A DNA stretch of 64,000 bases from Pedobacter sp. MC2016-05. GTDB lineage: Bacteria; Bacteroidota; Bacteroidia; Sphingobacteriales; Sphingobacteriaceae. Below the pieces are notes generated by a model. It did no database searches. It was not told the origin of the DNA and was given only the letters and a program-made list of their open reading frames with translations. Of this stretch, positions 26,309 through 35,060 are shown one piece after another. Position numbers and translations under genes: made by a program. The DNA lies in NCBI RefSeq assembly GCF_026239735.1, contig NZ_JAPIVT010000015.1, positions 1 to 64,000 on the forward strand, given 5' to 3'. The stretch's first letter is position 1. Every line of letters begins with the position of its first letter.

Positions 26309-28915
26309 ATGAATATTAGTCTGGAAATCATTCCTGATCACTTGAAAAAAAGGCTCTACGACAGGGTTTTGGATTTTATCGTTGACAGTGCCAGAAAATT
26401 CAACCAAGACGGCCTAGCCGATAAATTCCGATCATTGAAAACTGACGGAGCATTGATTGATCAATTCAATAAGGGAATAGTCAAAGGGATTGATAGATTT
26501 ATCAAAGAATATGAATTAATTGATGAAGATCTTGTTCATGATATCATTGAAAAAAAAACTGAATTCCTTACAAGTTCACTAAAAGAAGCACTATTTACGG
26601 TTGTACAGAATCCCGACAGGTTCAGCTGGGAGGAAAGAAACGAAATTATCGATTCTTTTGAACAGATACTACCTAATAGAAAAAACAGAGAAAGAGTTGA
26701 AAGGGCTGTAATTTATTGGCTGGACTGTATCGCTAAAGAAGTATGGCATTTGCCTGAATTTCAGCCATTCTACGCAATATATTTTCAGCGTATATCGGCC
26801 GAAACCGCTCAAAAGCAGCTTGCTGTGCAACTTGCACAGCTAGATGAAACCAAATCACTAAATCACAGTTTCAAAAACGCTATACTCCAGTTGAGCAGCG
26901 TTATAGCGGCAAATAAAAACCTTTCTGCCCCAAATGGAGAAGTTCAGCAGAAACCTGAAAAAATAAAACACAATCTTCCACAGCCTGATTACGGGAATTT
27001 TATCGGGCGCATAAAGGAGATTGATCAAATTAAAAACGTTTTAAAACCATATCCCCAAAGCCGTTATCACCTGCTGACCATTGACGGGATTGGTGGGGTT
27101 GGTAAGTCTTCTCTCGCACTTGAAATCGGTATAGATTTTCTGCATAACCAGTTGAACCTGAAAGAAGAGGAAAGATTTTCAGCCATTATATGGATAACTG
27201 CAAAAAGTATCTTTCTTAACGCGCAGGGCATCAGAAAGGGAAAGGATCAAAATAGCACGCTTGAAGATATTATTTCAACAATTTTAGATGTAATAGATAA
27301 TCAGGAGGTAAAACAGACAGGAGCGGAGGAACAATTAAAGCTTTGTAACCGGTTATTAGTTACAACCCGGTCCCTTATAATTATTGATAATTTCGAAACA
27401 ATCGATGATGAGGGTGTGATGCAATTTCTTATGGAAATACCGATCCCCTCAAAAGTACTGATTACAACGAGACATAAGATTGATACTGCCTATCCCTTGA
27501 GGCTTCTGGGGATGGATATTGAAGATGCTACAAACCTAATAAGAAAAGAATGTAACGCCAAGAACGTAGAACTCACCCGCACCCAGCAGCTTGAACTTTT
27601 AAGGGTTGTTGGAGGCATACCTCTAGCCATTATCTGGAGTATTTCTCAGCTTTCACTCGGCTATAGTTATCCGGTATTGTTAAAAAAACTATCAGCTGGA
27701 AACAGTGATGTTAGCAAGTATTGCTTTAGCATGATTGTAGAAGAACTAGACAAAAAACATTGTCTTGCTTTGAGAATACTATGCGTAATTGCTATGTTTG
27801 CACAGAATTGTCACCGAGATGCAATCAGCAAGATACTAGATATTACGGATGAGGAACGTGATGATAACCTAGTTTATCTGGAACACCTTTCATTGATAAA
27901 TAAAATTTCAGACAGGTTTTCAATGCTTATCCTGACCCAAACCTATATCCGCACTTTGAAAAGGGAGATTTTGGAGGATGCTGAACTGATAACTCGCTGG
28001 CTTAGTTATTTCACTGAAAATGAACGTTCCAACAGCGACGGATACTGGCAATGGAGTGATTATAGTTGGCTATTACAGGAAGGGGAGAATATTTTGGGTG
28101 TGGTAAACTGGGCAGAAAGCAGCGGTAGAGCAGATAAGGCCCTATCTGTTATCAAGTCTGTTATGCGTTACCTGGATATAAAAGGTAAGTGGCAGGAAGC
28201 GAAGGAAGTCGGCGCTAGATTGTACGCTTCTGCTCAGAACGTAAATGATCTTGATAGTATTGCGTGGATGGGTATACATGGGATTGGTTGGCTATATGTA
28301 GATTTATTGATGTTAGATGAGGCTGAAATAATAGCAAAGAGGAGTCTGCTGATTTATAAAGAAAAAAATGATCATATTGGTGAGTGTTTTGCCTTAAAAC
28401 ACCTCGGCAGGATATACAGGCGATCGTTAGAATTTGAAAAATCACAGCAGGCCTATCAGACAGGAATAAATATTGCCAGGAATTTTAATCTTGATGATGC
28501 TAGTCTAAGCCTCCTACTTGAGCTCGCTAAACTCGAAAGGGATTTAAAGAACTGGAAAGCTTCTTATGACCATTTCCAGGCCGTAATCGATTACTTTAGT
28601 TCGGGCGATCAAAAGAAAGTGGATGTAACTTACTTGATGGAGGCTTTAGGAGGGGCAGGATGGAGTGCTTTTCATTTGGGGGATGTTGAAAAGGGAAAAG
28701 AATTGCTAGGCGATAGCCTTAAATATGAAAAGATTTTAGATGTTAAAGGATACCTTGTCGTTGTTAAATTCCGGCTTGGCTTAGTTGAATATGAATTGGG
28801 AAACACCCAATCTGCTGAAGCACTGTTGGAAGAATCTTTAACATGGGCAACACAGTTGGGAATTAAAAGAGAACAGGAACTGATTCCGAATATTTTGAAA
28901 AACTGGAAAAAATAA
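26309..28915 (+). CDS. STAND NTPase (NB-ARC) with C-terminal TPRs
   Basis: 868 residues. Residues ~1-160 form a helical effector-associated region. Residues ~230-480 form an NB-ARC/STAND module: FIGRIKEIDQI, P-loop DGIGGVGKSSLA (260-270), Walker B RSLIIIDNFE (354-363), sensor-like VLITTRH (383-389) and VVGGIPLAI. The C-terminal ~300 residues contain TPR-like repeats (LDEAEIIAKRSLLIYKEKND, EFEKSQQAYQTGINIARNF, NTQSAEALLEESLTWATQLG). Such proteins sense a trigger through the repeats and switch by oligomerisation, as in Avs and NLR-like antiphage proteins. Its stop is immediately followed by the next ATG. Confidence 0.85.
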   Translation: MNISLEIIPDHLKKRLYDRVLDFIVDSARKFNQDGLADKFRSLKTDGALIDQFNKGIVKGIDRFIKEYELIDEDLVHDIIEKKTEFLTSSLKEALFTVVQNPDRFSWEERNEIIDSFEQILPNRKNRERVERAVIYWLDCIAKEVWHLPEFQPFYAIYFQRISAETAQKQLAVQLAQLDETKSLNHSFKNAILQLSSVIAANKNLSAPNGEVQQKPEKIKHNLPQPDYGNFIGRIKEIDQIKNVLKPYPQSRYHLLTIDGIGGVGKSSLALEIGIDFLHNQLNLKEEERFSAIIWITAKSIFLNAQGIRKGKDQNSTLEDIISTILDVIDNQEVKQTGAEEQLKLCNRLLVTTRSLIIIDNFETIDDEGVMQFLMEIPIPSKVLITTRHKIDTAYPLRLLGMDIEDATNLIRKECNAKNVELTRTQQLELLRVVGGIPLAIIWSISQLSLGYSYPVLLKKLSAGNSDVSKYCFSMIVEELDKKHCLALRILCVIAMFAQNCHRDAISKILDITDEERDDNLVYLEHLSLINKISDRFSMLILTQTYIRTLKREILEDAELITRWLSYFTENERSNSDGYWQWSDYSWLLQEGENILGVVNWAESSGRADKALSVIKSVMRYLDIKGKWQEAKEVGARLYASAQNVNDLDSIAWMGIHGIGWLYVDLLMLDEAEIIAKRSLLIYKEKNDHIGECFALKHLGRIYRRSLEFEKSQQAYQTGINIARNFNLDDASLSLLLELAKLERDLKNWKASYDHFQAVIDYFSSGDQKKVDVTYLMEALGGAGWSAFHLGDVEKGKELLGDSLKYEKILDVKGYLVVVKFRLGLVEYELGNTQSAEALLEESLTWATQLGIKREQELIPNILKNWKK

Positions 28916-29479
28916 ATGAAAATTATTGCAATTGTAGGTATGGCAGGTACCGGTAAAAGTGTCGCTTCAAATTTTTTTATCAATCAAGAAAATTTTGAGG
29001 TTATACACTTTGGAGGGTTGACCAACTTGGAGATTTCTAAAAGAGGATGGGATATAACTCCTGCTAATGAAGCAAAGATACGTGTTGAGCTAAGGGAAGC
29101 CCATGGAATGGCGGCTTATGCGAAAATAGCCATACCGCAAATTAACATGTATATTGATGGCGGAAAAAATGTCTGTATCGATGGGTTATATAGTATGAGC
29201 GAATACGAACTTCTTAAAGAGGTCTTTGGCGATAAATTATCTGTTATAGCCGTTTGCTGTAATAAGGAATTGCGTTTCAAAAGACTTGAAAAAAGAAAAA
29301 TAAGGTCATTGAATCGAGCAGAAGCTGAAGCCCGTGATCTCGATGAAATAAAAAGGGTCGAAAAGGGTGGGCCGATTGCACTGGCTGATTTTACTATTCT
29401 TAACAATACATCCCTAGAGGATTTCATCGCTGCTTTGGAAGAAACACAAAAACAGGTAAAAGATTATGGAACCATTTGA
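28916..29479 (+). CDS. P-loop nucleotide kinase-like protein
   Basis: 187 residues. The start MKIIAIVGMAGTGKSVASNF carries a Walker A (GMAGTGKS, residues 8-15) as in nucleoside-monophosphate and dephospho-CoA kinases. A lid-like basic segment follows (RFKRLEKRKIRSLNRAEAEA) and ADFTILNNTSLEDF is near the C-terminus. The substrate is unknown; a nucleotide or nucleoside is likely from fold and company. It starts directly after the STAND gene stop and overlaps the HEAT gene by 14 bp. Confidence 0.75.
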   Translation: MKIIAIVGMAGTGKSVASNFFINQENFEVIHFGGLTNLEISKRGWDITPANEAKIRVELREAHGMAAYAKIAIPQINMYIDGGKNVCIDGLYSMSEYELLKEVFGDKLSVIAVCCNKELRFKRLEKRKIRSLNRAEAEARDLDEIKRVEKGGPIALADFTILNNTSLEDFIAALEETQKQVKDYGTI

Positions 29480-30128
29480 GTATGCAAAAATGTCTCCTTC
29501 ACAGCGAGCTGCCTGGCTGGATTCGCTTAGCGAAACTGAGATTTTAAGTCTTGGTGAAGCTTTCATTCATCAGGTGCTTAGTGATGAAAATTATGGACTA
29601 TGCAAATGGTTTCTATACCGCGCATTAGGAGAATTTGATACTATAACGGCGTTATCTGCACTCCATAATGAAGCACTGTTACCAGATATAAATTTTGGCA
29701 ATACTAGCACGCATCTTGCTATAGCTGACAGTTTTGTTAAAATTGGGCAATCCGCTTGGCCATACATTGTTTCTTTGTATAATGCACCCGAGGATTATTC
29801 ACGAAAAATAGCGGTGGATGTGTTAGGAAGTCTTATTAATCAGGATGATAAAAGTATTAATATAGGGTACCTACGCGAGGCGATAATAGAGGATGTCTGG
29901 ATTGTTAAACTTTGGGCATCACTGTCCCTTGCTAAGCTAGGCGAGGCTTCCCGAAAAACTATAGAAAATCTAATTACTGATGCCTTGGTTGATGAAAATA
30001 CTTCAATATTATTAATAGATGCATTGGATAAGATAGGTATGTCAGATTCTCCTAAATTACTATCGTTTCTTGGGACTTTTGGTTCTGAAAACCAGAAAAA
30101 GGCAGTTTCTAAATATTTGCTAAATTAA
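29466..30128 (+). CDS. HEAT-repeat-like protein
   Basis: 220 residues, all helical, with pairs of helices typical of HEAT repeats (AWPYIVSLYNAPEDYSRKIA, VDVLGSLIN, VWIVKLWASLSLAKLGEASR, LIDALDKIGMSDSPKLLSFL). No enzymatic motif. Probably a scaffold or adaptor in the operon. It overlaps the kinase-like gene by 14 bp and is followed after 5 bp by the second cyclohydrolase-like gene. Confidence 0.7.
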   Translation: MEPFEYAKMSPSQRAAWLDSLSETEILSLGEAFIHQVLSDENYGLCKWFLYRALGEFDTITALSALHNEALLPDINFGNTSTHLAIADSFVKIGQSAWPYIVSLYNAPEDYSRKIAVDVLGSLINQDDKSINIGYLREAIIEDVWIVKLWASLSLAKLGEASRKTIENLITDALVDENTSILLIDALDKIGMSDSPKLLSFLGTFGSENQKKAVSKYLLN

Positions 30129-30133
30129 TACTC

Positions 30134-30742
30134 ATGGATTATATAAAACCATTTCTTGGTGCAAGAACTAGAATAAATTCAACACAGTGGGGCCAAATGA
30201 CCCTCGAGTCACAATCATTTACTCCAGCTTCTGACGGCGATTTGGTTTGTATTATAGGTGAACCTTTAAAGCAGGAAGCGCCATTGGTCAGGATTCATTC
30301 TGAATGTATTTTGTCGGAGGTGTTTCATTCCGATTTATGTGATTGTAAAGAGCAGCTGACTATTGCAATGGAGCAAATCAGCAAAGAGGGTCACGGCATT
30401 ATTTTTTATCTCCGTTTTCCAGGGCGAGGTGCAGGACTCGCTGCGCAGATTAAGGCAACATCTTTGGAAATTCAGGGTATGAATACTTATGATTCCCGAG
30501 TAAGCATTGGGGTTCCGCCGGAAAGCAGAGACTTCACACCAATTGGAAAATACCTATCCTCGCAAGGTTATAAGAAAGTGAGATTGATGACGAATAATCC
30601 CCTGAAAAAGGCAGGGGTGATTAATGAGGGGATAGAGATCATTAGCATTCCTCTTACTGTGGAAAATTATAATGAAAATGTTAAGTTGCTATACAAGACA
30701 AAACGCGACTTTTTCGACCATGATATTTCCTCAGACGTTTGA
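30134..30742 (+). CDS. GTP cyclohydrolase II-like protein 2 of defence-like operon
   Basis: 202 residues, close to the length of a stand-alone RibA. Zinc ligands C58-x10-C69-x-C71 (ECILSEVFHSDLCDC), ESRDF with catalytic-type Arg132, and TNNP at 153-156 are all present. The otherwise invariant RQEGRG loop is changed to RFPGRG (94-99). It thus differs from the first copy at the complementary position. It ends the five-gene operon. It could work with or instead of copy 1 on GTP or a modified nucleotide. A riboflavin role is unlikely, given the context and the absence of other rib genes. Confidence 0.8.
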   Translation: MDYIKPFLGARTRINSTQWGQMTLESQSFTPASDGDLVCIIGEPLKQEAPLVRIHSECILSEVFHSDLCDCKEQLTIAMEQISKEGHGIIFYLRFPGRGAGLAAQIKATSLEIQGMNTYDSRVSIGVPPESRDFTPIGKYLSSQGYKKVRLMTNNPLKKAGVINEGIEIISIPLTVENYNENVKLLYKTKRDFFDHDISSDV

Positions 30743-31081
30743 GCGGCTTTGTCAATAGTTAAAAGGGAATCTTATTAGGTATATTAGGTAGTTTTAAAAA
30801 TATTTTATTTGAACACTTTCTTTAAGATTACCGCAAGAATAAAGTTGAGTTGGCAAATAACCACTACTGAACAATTAATATTCTGTGACACCTATCTAAA
30901 TAATCAGTGCATGCATTAATTATTTAGATAAAATTTTATTGAGTTTTTGCTCAAGTTGGCCATCCATGGAGAACATTTTTCCCTTAGCCAGCGATAAACG
31001 CGTCAGATCAGCTATAAAAGTCGAGGACAATGGTACGTGGATTGACCCCCAATGGGACGAGGTCTTTCCAAAAGATTTTCG
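30743..31081. other. Gene-free stretch (339 bp)
   Basis: AT-rich sequence after the cyclohydrolase/STAND operon. A short plus-strand frame near 30939-31121 has no convincing composition. No strong terminator hairpin is obvious. Confidence 0.4.
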
Positions 31082-31470
31082 TCACATTTTCTTTGCTTGT
31101 AACTCTTTGTTTTTGAGGTAGATATGCTCGGTAATTTCATTAATCAAAAGTGTTCGATATCGGTCTCCATTGTATTCCAATTTTTCGGGAAAAATGCAAC
31201 TTATTAGATACCTTCAACACAATAATTTTCGTAAAATAAGTAAAGATTGCTCAGGTTAGACATTGCGCGTTCCGCGATTGGTCTAATATTCAGTATCGGT
31301 TATTGTTTGTATTGAGTTCCGATAGTTTTGCTTCCAGGATTGATATTTTCTCGTTACCGTCTGCTTTGATTGATCGAAAATCAACACCATCTATATCATT
31401 ATCCAATAATAAATCTCTTGCGCTTCAATTTTTATTAATGTCCTTTATTTGGTTAATATGGATAAACCGC
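31082..31470 (-). pseudogene. Serine recombinase C-terminal remnant (first of two)
   Basis: The minus strand ends with ISCIFPEKLEYNGDRYRTLL, NEITEHIYLKNKELQAKKM and a stop at 31082-31084. This corresponds to LIGLLFPEKLTFSEG and ELIYLKNKKLREKKKK in the intact recombinase at 1253-2779. Upstream fragments with interrupting stops read SARDLLLDNDIDGVDFRSIK and NEKISILEAKLSELN, matching its coiled-coil region (TARELMLSNDLEPSEYRKVR). Only the C-terminal quarter remains. It marks a former insertion boundary just after the cyclohydrolase/STAND operon. Confidence 0.7.
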
Positions 31471-31517
31471 TTCAAATTGACCCCTCTTCGCCACTTTAAA
31501 AAGCCCCCTTTGCCGAG

Positions 31518-31740
31518 TTAATTTTTGTAAATCTCGACTTCTGGTTGTTCACTTTGTGAAAGAATTAGAATATCGTATGCTTCTTTACCAATAAGGTCAT
31601 CTATACTTTCCTCCTCATCAATCTTCCTGATTTTTTGTCTTTCCAGCTGGTCCACTCCACCTGCTAAGTCCTATAGCTCCAATGTTTAATCCATCTTCGG
31701 TTTTCATAATTTCTCCGTCAATTAACCTAATGCCACCGAA
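31518..31740 (-). pseudogene. Unidentified gene remnant
   Basis: Two out-of-phase pieces on the minus strand have protein-like composition: RLIDGEIMKTEDGLNIGAIG, then DQLERQKIRKIDEEESIDDL and GKEAYDILILSQSEQPEVEI up to a stop at 31518. I do not recognise the family. It sits beside the recombinase remnant and is probably debris of the same lost element. Confidence 0.35.
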
Positions 31741-32002
31741 ATAAGTAAGCAAGGAAATAAAGCATCCGCAAATTCGGGAAAATTTCTTTTATAAGTTTGA
31801 CTGATAATCGACCAATCAGTGATGCAAAAAAGGGGGAGGTTTATAAGGCAAACTATTGTTGGGTAATCAAGGAAGCACTAAAGATATGCATTGACAGGGG
31901 TGTCGTATATTAGACGTTTAGAGATTTTGCCAGTTTCGTTTCTCAAATGCTTACAAAAGTCCAATTTTTATCTTTACTTTGTATAAAACACTGCTTAAAT
32001 CA

Positions 32003-33238
32003 ATGCCAGACTCTAATATCGTCCCACTTCTATATATTATATCAGCAAATATCAAGGGTTATAAATCCATTGAAGATCTAAGTGTTGAATTGAAACCAGG
32101 GATGAATATCATAATTGGGAAAAATGGTGCAGGCAAGTCCAACTTTATGGAAGCCTTGTACAATGCAATGCTTTCCATCTACAGCACAAAAGAAATTACT
32201 TTCCGCTCTTCCCAGTTGTTGCTAAAGTCGTATAATGGTGAGGAACTTTTGTATTCTATAGAGCGGCAGAACTTAAAGCATGTATTATCCAGTCAATTTG
32301 ATGAGGATTTATATATGCAAAAGCTTGAGCTCAATGGAAAAGTGGTATATAATTCAAGCAATGATGAAGCGGTGACTTTCGAACACAATGGACGAAAATA
32401 TCCGATGGTTAAAAACATCAGAGGAATTTTTCACCGGCTTAAAATCCCTATCTTAATTCCCAATTTTGTCAAATTTGCGATTCCTGATGACATTGCCGGT
32501 GTCATGACGCCAACATCTATTAGGATTCCAGTGGAATACGATGAGCCGTGGGAAATGGACTCTCGCTCTGGATTTTTGCAATCGGCAGCTCAAACTTTGG
32601 AAGACAGGTTTTCAAGTCCCCTATTAGATATGGGCCCAATTACATCCGCTAAATTACAAGCAGAATGGGCTAGGCGTTTAGCAGAGATTACACCTGATCA
32701 AGTGATATCAAATATGCTACTATCCGAAGAAGTGTTGATCAATCTTAAAAAATTCAGCCCAATTGAGGATTTGAGGATCAACGAAAACATCACCTTTTAT
32801 GAGGATAATAGTTATTTAATTGCAGACAATATTAGGTTGGACTTTTACATTAATGGAAGTTGGCTCCCTTGGTCACAACTCTCCGATGGAACCAGACGCC
32901 TATTTTTTATTATTAGTGACATATCTCTTTCTGGACATGGTACCATATTAATGGAAGAACCGGAGCTTGGTGTCCATCCGCATCAATTCGATTTGGTCAT
33001 GCAATTTTTAAAAGAACAGTCAATTTCCAAACAGATTATTGTATCTACGCATTCCCCTAAAGCAATAGATATACTTTCTTCGAAGCAACTTGATGCAATA
33101 CTGATAGCCTCATATCATAAAGGAAAAGGAACAAAACTTGCTAGAATGGCAGAGGGGCAGAAAAGGAAAGCACTTGATTATATGGAGTCAGTTGGTTTTT
33201 TGAGCGATTATTGGTTAATGTCAGATCTGGAACAATGA
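32003..33238 (+). CDS. AAA/ABC-type ATPase of OLD-like two-gene system
   Basis: 411 residues from ATG 32003; an in-frame TTG at 31979 would add eight residues but a promoter-like TATCTTTAC lies just before it. Features: KGYKSIEDL, Walker A IIGKNGAGKSNF, signature-like LSDGTRRLFFI, Walker B TILMEEPELGVHPHQF, and H-loop VSTHSPKAID. This is the RecF/SMC-like architecture of AAA_15/AAA_21 proteins that pair with TOPRIM nucleases. The stop overlaps the downstream ATG (ATGA), so the pair is translationally coupled. Confidence 0.8.
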   Translation: MPDSNIVPLLYIISANIKGYKSIEDLSVELKPGMNIIIGKNGAGKSNFMEALYNAMLSIYSTKEITFRSSQLLLKSYNGEELLYSIERQNLKHVLSSQFDEDLYMQKLELNGKVVYNSSNDEAVTFEHNGRKYPMVKNIRGIFHRLKIPILIPNFVKFAIPDDIAGVMTPTSIRIPVEYDEPWEMDSRSGFLQSAAQTLEDRFSSPLLDMGPITSAKLQAEWARRLAEITPDQVISNMLLSEEVLINLKKFSPIEDLRINENITFYEDNSYLIADNIRLDFYINGSWLPWSQLSDGTRRLFFIISDISLSGHGTILMEEPELGVHPHQFDLVMQFLKEQSISKQIIVSTHSPKAIDILSSKQLDAILIASYHKGKGTKLARMAEGQKRKALDYMESVGFLSDYWLMSDLEQ

Positions 33239-33798
33239 AAAGAGTTGGTTTGATCGGAGAAGATCCATACGATAAACTCTCCATAAAAAATCTTATAGCC
33301 CCAATATATTCGAAAAATATTATTTTCACCCCTCTAATGAGATCGATCAGGGGCGGAGGCCTTGATAATGTAAAGCTTCAACGAGCTCTAAAGGTGGAGA
33401 TTAAAAATACCCAGTTGGATTTCATAATATTTATCCGAGACTTAGATGCTCTTCCCTCCCAAAATGCTGAGATCAATAAACGAGTAGATTGGTTTAAAAA
33501 ATTAACTTCGTTTAAAAATGATATCCTTTTGCTTAACATCTGGGAATTAGAGACGCTGATTTATGCAGACATCGAAACATTCAATAAAGAATATGGTGTA
33601 GCTGTGAAATTTACAGGGAATCCTATGATGATTAATGATCCTAAAGGTAAGTTAAGACACGAAACGCGAAATGTAAAGAAAAAATTTCATGAATCTGATT
33701 GTCCTGAACTTTTTAAGCTGCTTAACATTAATCTATTGATTAAAAACTGCATCTACTTTGCCGCCTTCATTAAAGAGCTAAGCGCGAAAAGTGCTTAG
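33235..33798 (+). CDS. TOPRIM-like (DUF4276-type) nuclease partner
   Basis: 187 residues from ATG 33235, which overlaps the ATPase stop. MKRVGLIGEDPYDKLSIKNL has the conserved acidic residue after the first strand, and FIIFIRDLDALPSQ carries a DxD, together the TOPRIM pattern. LLNIWELETLIYAD is typical of DUF4276-like proteins. With the ATPase it would form a split OLD-type nuclease. Substrate and trigger are unknown. Confidence 0.65.
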   Translation: MKRVGLIGEDPYDKLSIKNLIAPIYSKNIIFTPLMRSIRGGGLDNVKLQRALKVEIKNTQLDFIIFIRDLDALPSQNAEINKRVDWFKKLTSFKNDILLLNIWELETLIYADIETFNKEYGVAVKFTGNPMMINDPKGKLRHETRNVKKKFHESDCPELFKLLNINLLIKNCIYFAAFIKELSAKSA

Positions 33799-33911
33799 AT
33801 TCCATAGCCCTTTCTTTAACGTCGACCCCCCATCTTTTGGTCATGTAGTCTATAGTTGGCAAACGAATTAATTTAACCTATTGCATCGGTTATTATTTAT
33901 TTGAAAGTTCA

Positions 33912-34619
33912 TTAGTAAAACAAAGCATTAAAAGGAAAATGTTTTTGGAGTATTAGTTTGTCTTCTACTATTGATGGATTAATAATTGCCGGATGATTCT
34001 GATCTGTGTAAATTCCATGCTTGAATAGATTTTCTGCTACAGTTAATAAAATCAAAGGCACGAACTTTACATTTCTTATTTCATCTTGGTATGCAAAGCT
34101 AATATTCAACTCATCATCGAATCTTGTCTGATGAAGTTTGATTAAATTTTTTACCTGGTCGATTTCTGCTCCTAATAAAATCAAATCATCTGTATTTTCA
34201 CAGTCTACGCTGAATCTCATGACGTTTGAGAGAGTCATAACGGCTTCGGCGGTTCGAGGGGCGATTAAATATCTGTATAATTTGCACTTAAAGTATTGAA
34301 AAATAAATGGGGATTGATTTGTGCTTTTAAATAAGCATTCGTTGCATGACTGAGCTTGACTTCCATTTCCTTTTGTTCCAACATATAATTTAGCTGGCTT
34401 CTTCCAGTTGTGCTCTTATTAAAATGGACTTACTGTACTCTTGAAAAGATAATAGAACGCAGAGAGGCCCATAAATTTTAAGGCTCTCCATAAAACTCCA
34501 AATGAATACTGACTGTTTATTAATATAACTTCATCAAAAAGCAGCCAGAAAGTGTGCTTATTTATATAATAGTCAACAAAGTAATTGATAATCAGATAAC
34601 ATGCGTATATAATTAACAA
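33912..34619 (-). pseudogene. LytS-type sensor histidine kinase, frameshifted
   Basis: Three minus-strand pieces in different frames join in order. First, a hydrophobic membrane part (MLIIYACYLIINYFVDYYIN) ends at a stop near 34419. Next, NYMLEQKEMEVKLSHATNAY and KAQINPHFLFNTLSAN form the phospho-acceptor His box of LytS-type kinases. Last, APRTAEAVMTLSNVMRFSV and PLILLTVAENLFKHGI form the N-box region of the ATPase. At least two frameshifts separate them, and the ATPase domain is incomplete at the end. Non-functional. Confidence 0.65.
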
Positions 34620-34649
34620 CGATAGAGGGAGCTTCCAAAACCAAACAAT

Positions 34650-34842
34650 TTTTTTTTTAAATCCCAGTAGCGATGATTCCGTTCCTGAATCATTAGGCCT
34701 GAAATTGATGAAAGGCTTAAGCGATGATATTCATGCTACATTTAACATCGAAAATGAAAATGGCACAAAAATCACGATCTTTTTCATAAATGACCAAATT
34801 GACCATAGTGAACCAGCAATTCAACATTCTTCAATGGCATAG
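34650..34842 (+). pseudogene. Histidine kinase ATPase C-terminal fragment
   Basis: A plus-strand frame reads SVPESLGLKLMKGLSDDIHA, then FNIENENGTKITIFF, to TAG at 34840-34842. The LGLKLMKGL...NGTKITI pattern is the G2 end of a HisKA_2/HWE-type kinase ATPase domain. No start or upstream domains are present. It lies tail-side to the other kinase remnant, so this region is a graveyard of two-component genes. Confidence 0.5.
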
Positions 34843-35060
34843 TATTAAGCTTTAAATTTTAATGAAAACAATCAAAATAGTCTTAAGTATATATCCTTGG
34901 TTGACAAAAATTATTTTACAAGTATATACTAAATATAGTGAGGATGTAAAATTTCCTAGTACTTAATGAATGAAATTCTGGTAAGCAAATGCTTAATTAT
35001 TAGATACTTCAAAATTGTAGTTTGGAAAAAGATTAAATTTCGTGTTTTAATGTGATTTGG

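Noticed and set aside
25429..30742. Reading the two cyclohydrolase genes as part of riboflavin biosynthesis
   Set aside because: No ribB/D/E/H genes or FMN riboswitch are present, each copy departs from the canonical motifs, and both are coupled to STAND, kinase-like and HEAT genes.
30939..31121. 60-codon plus-strand frame after the cyclohydrolase/STAND operon
   Set aside because: It overlaps the end of the recombinase remnant on the other strand and shows no family features.
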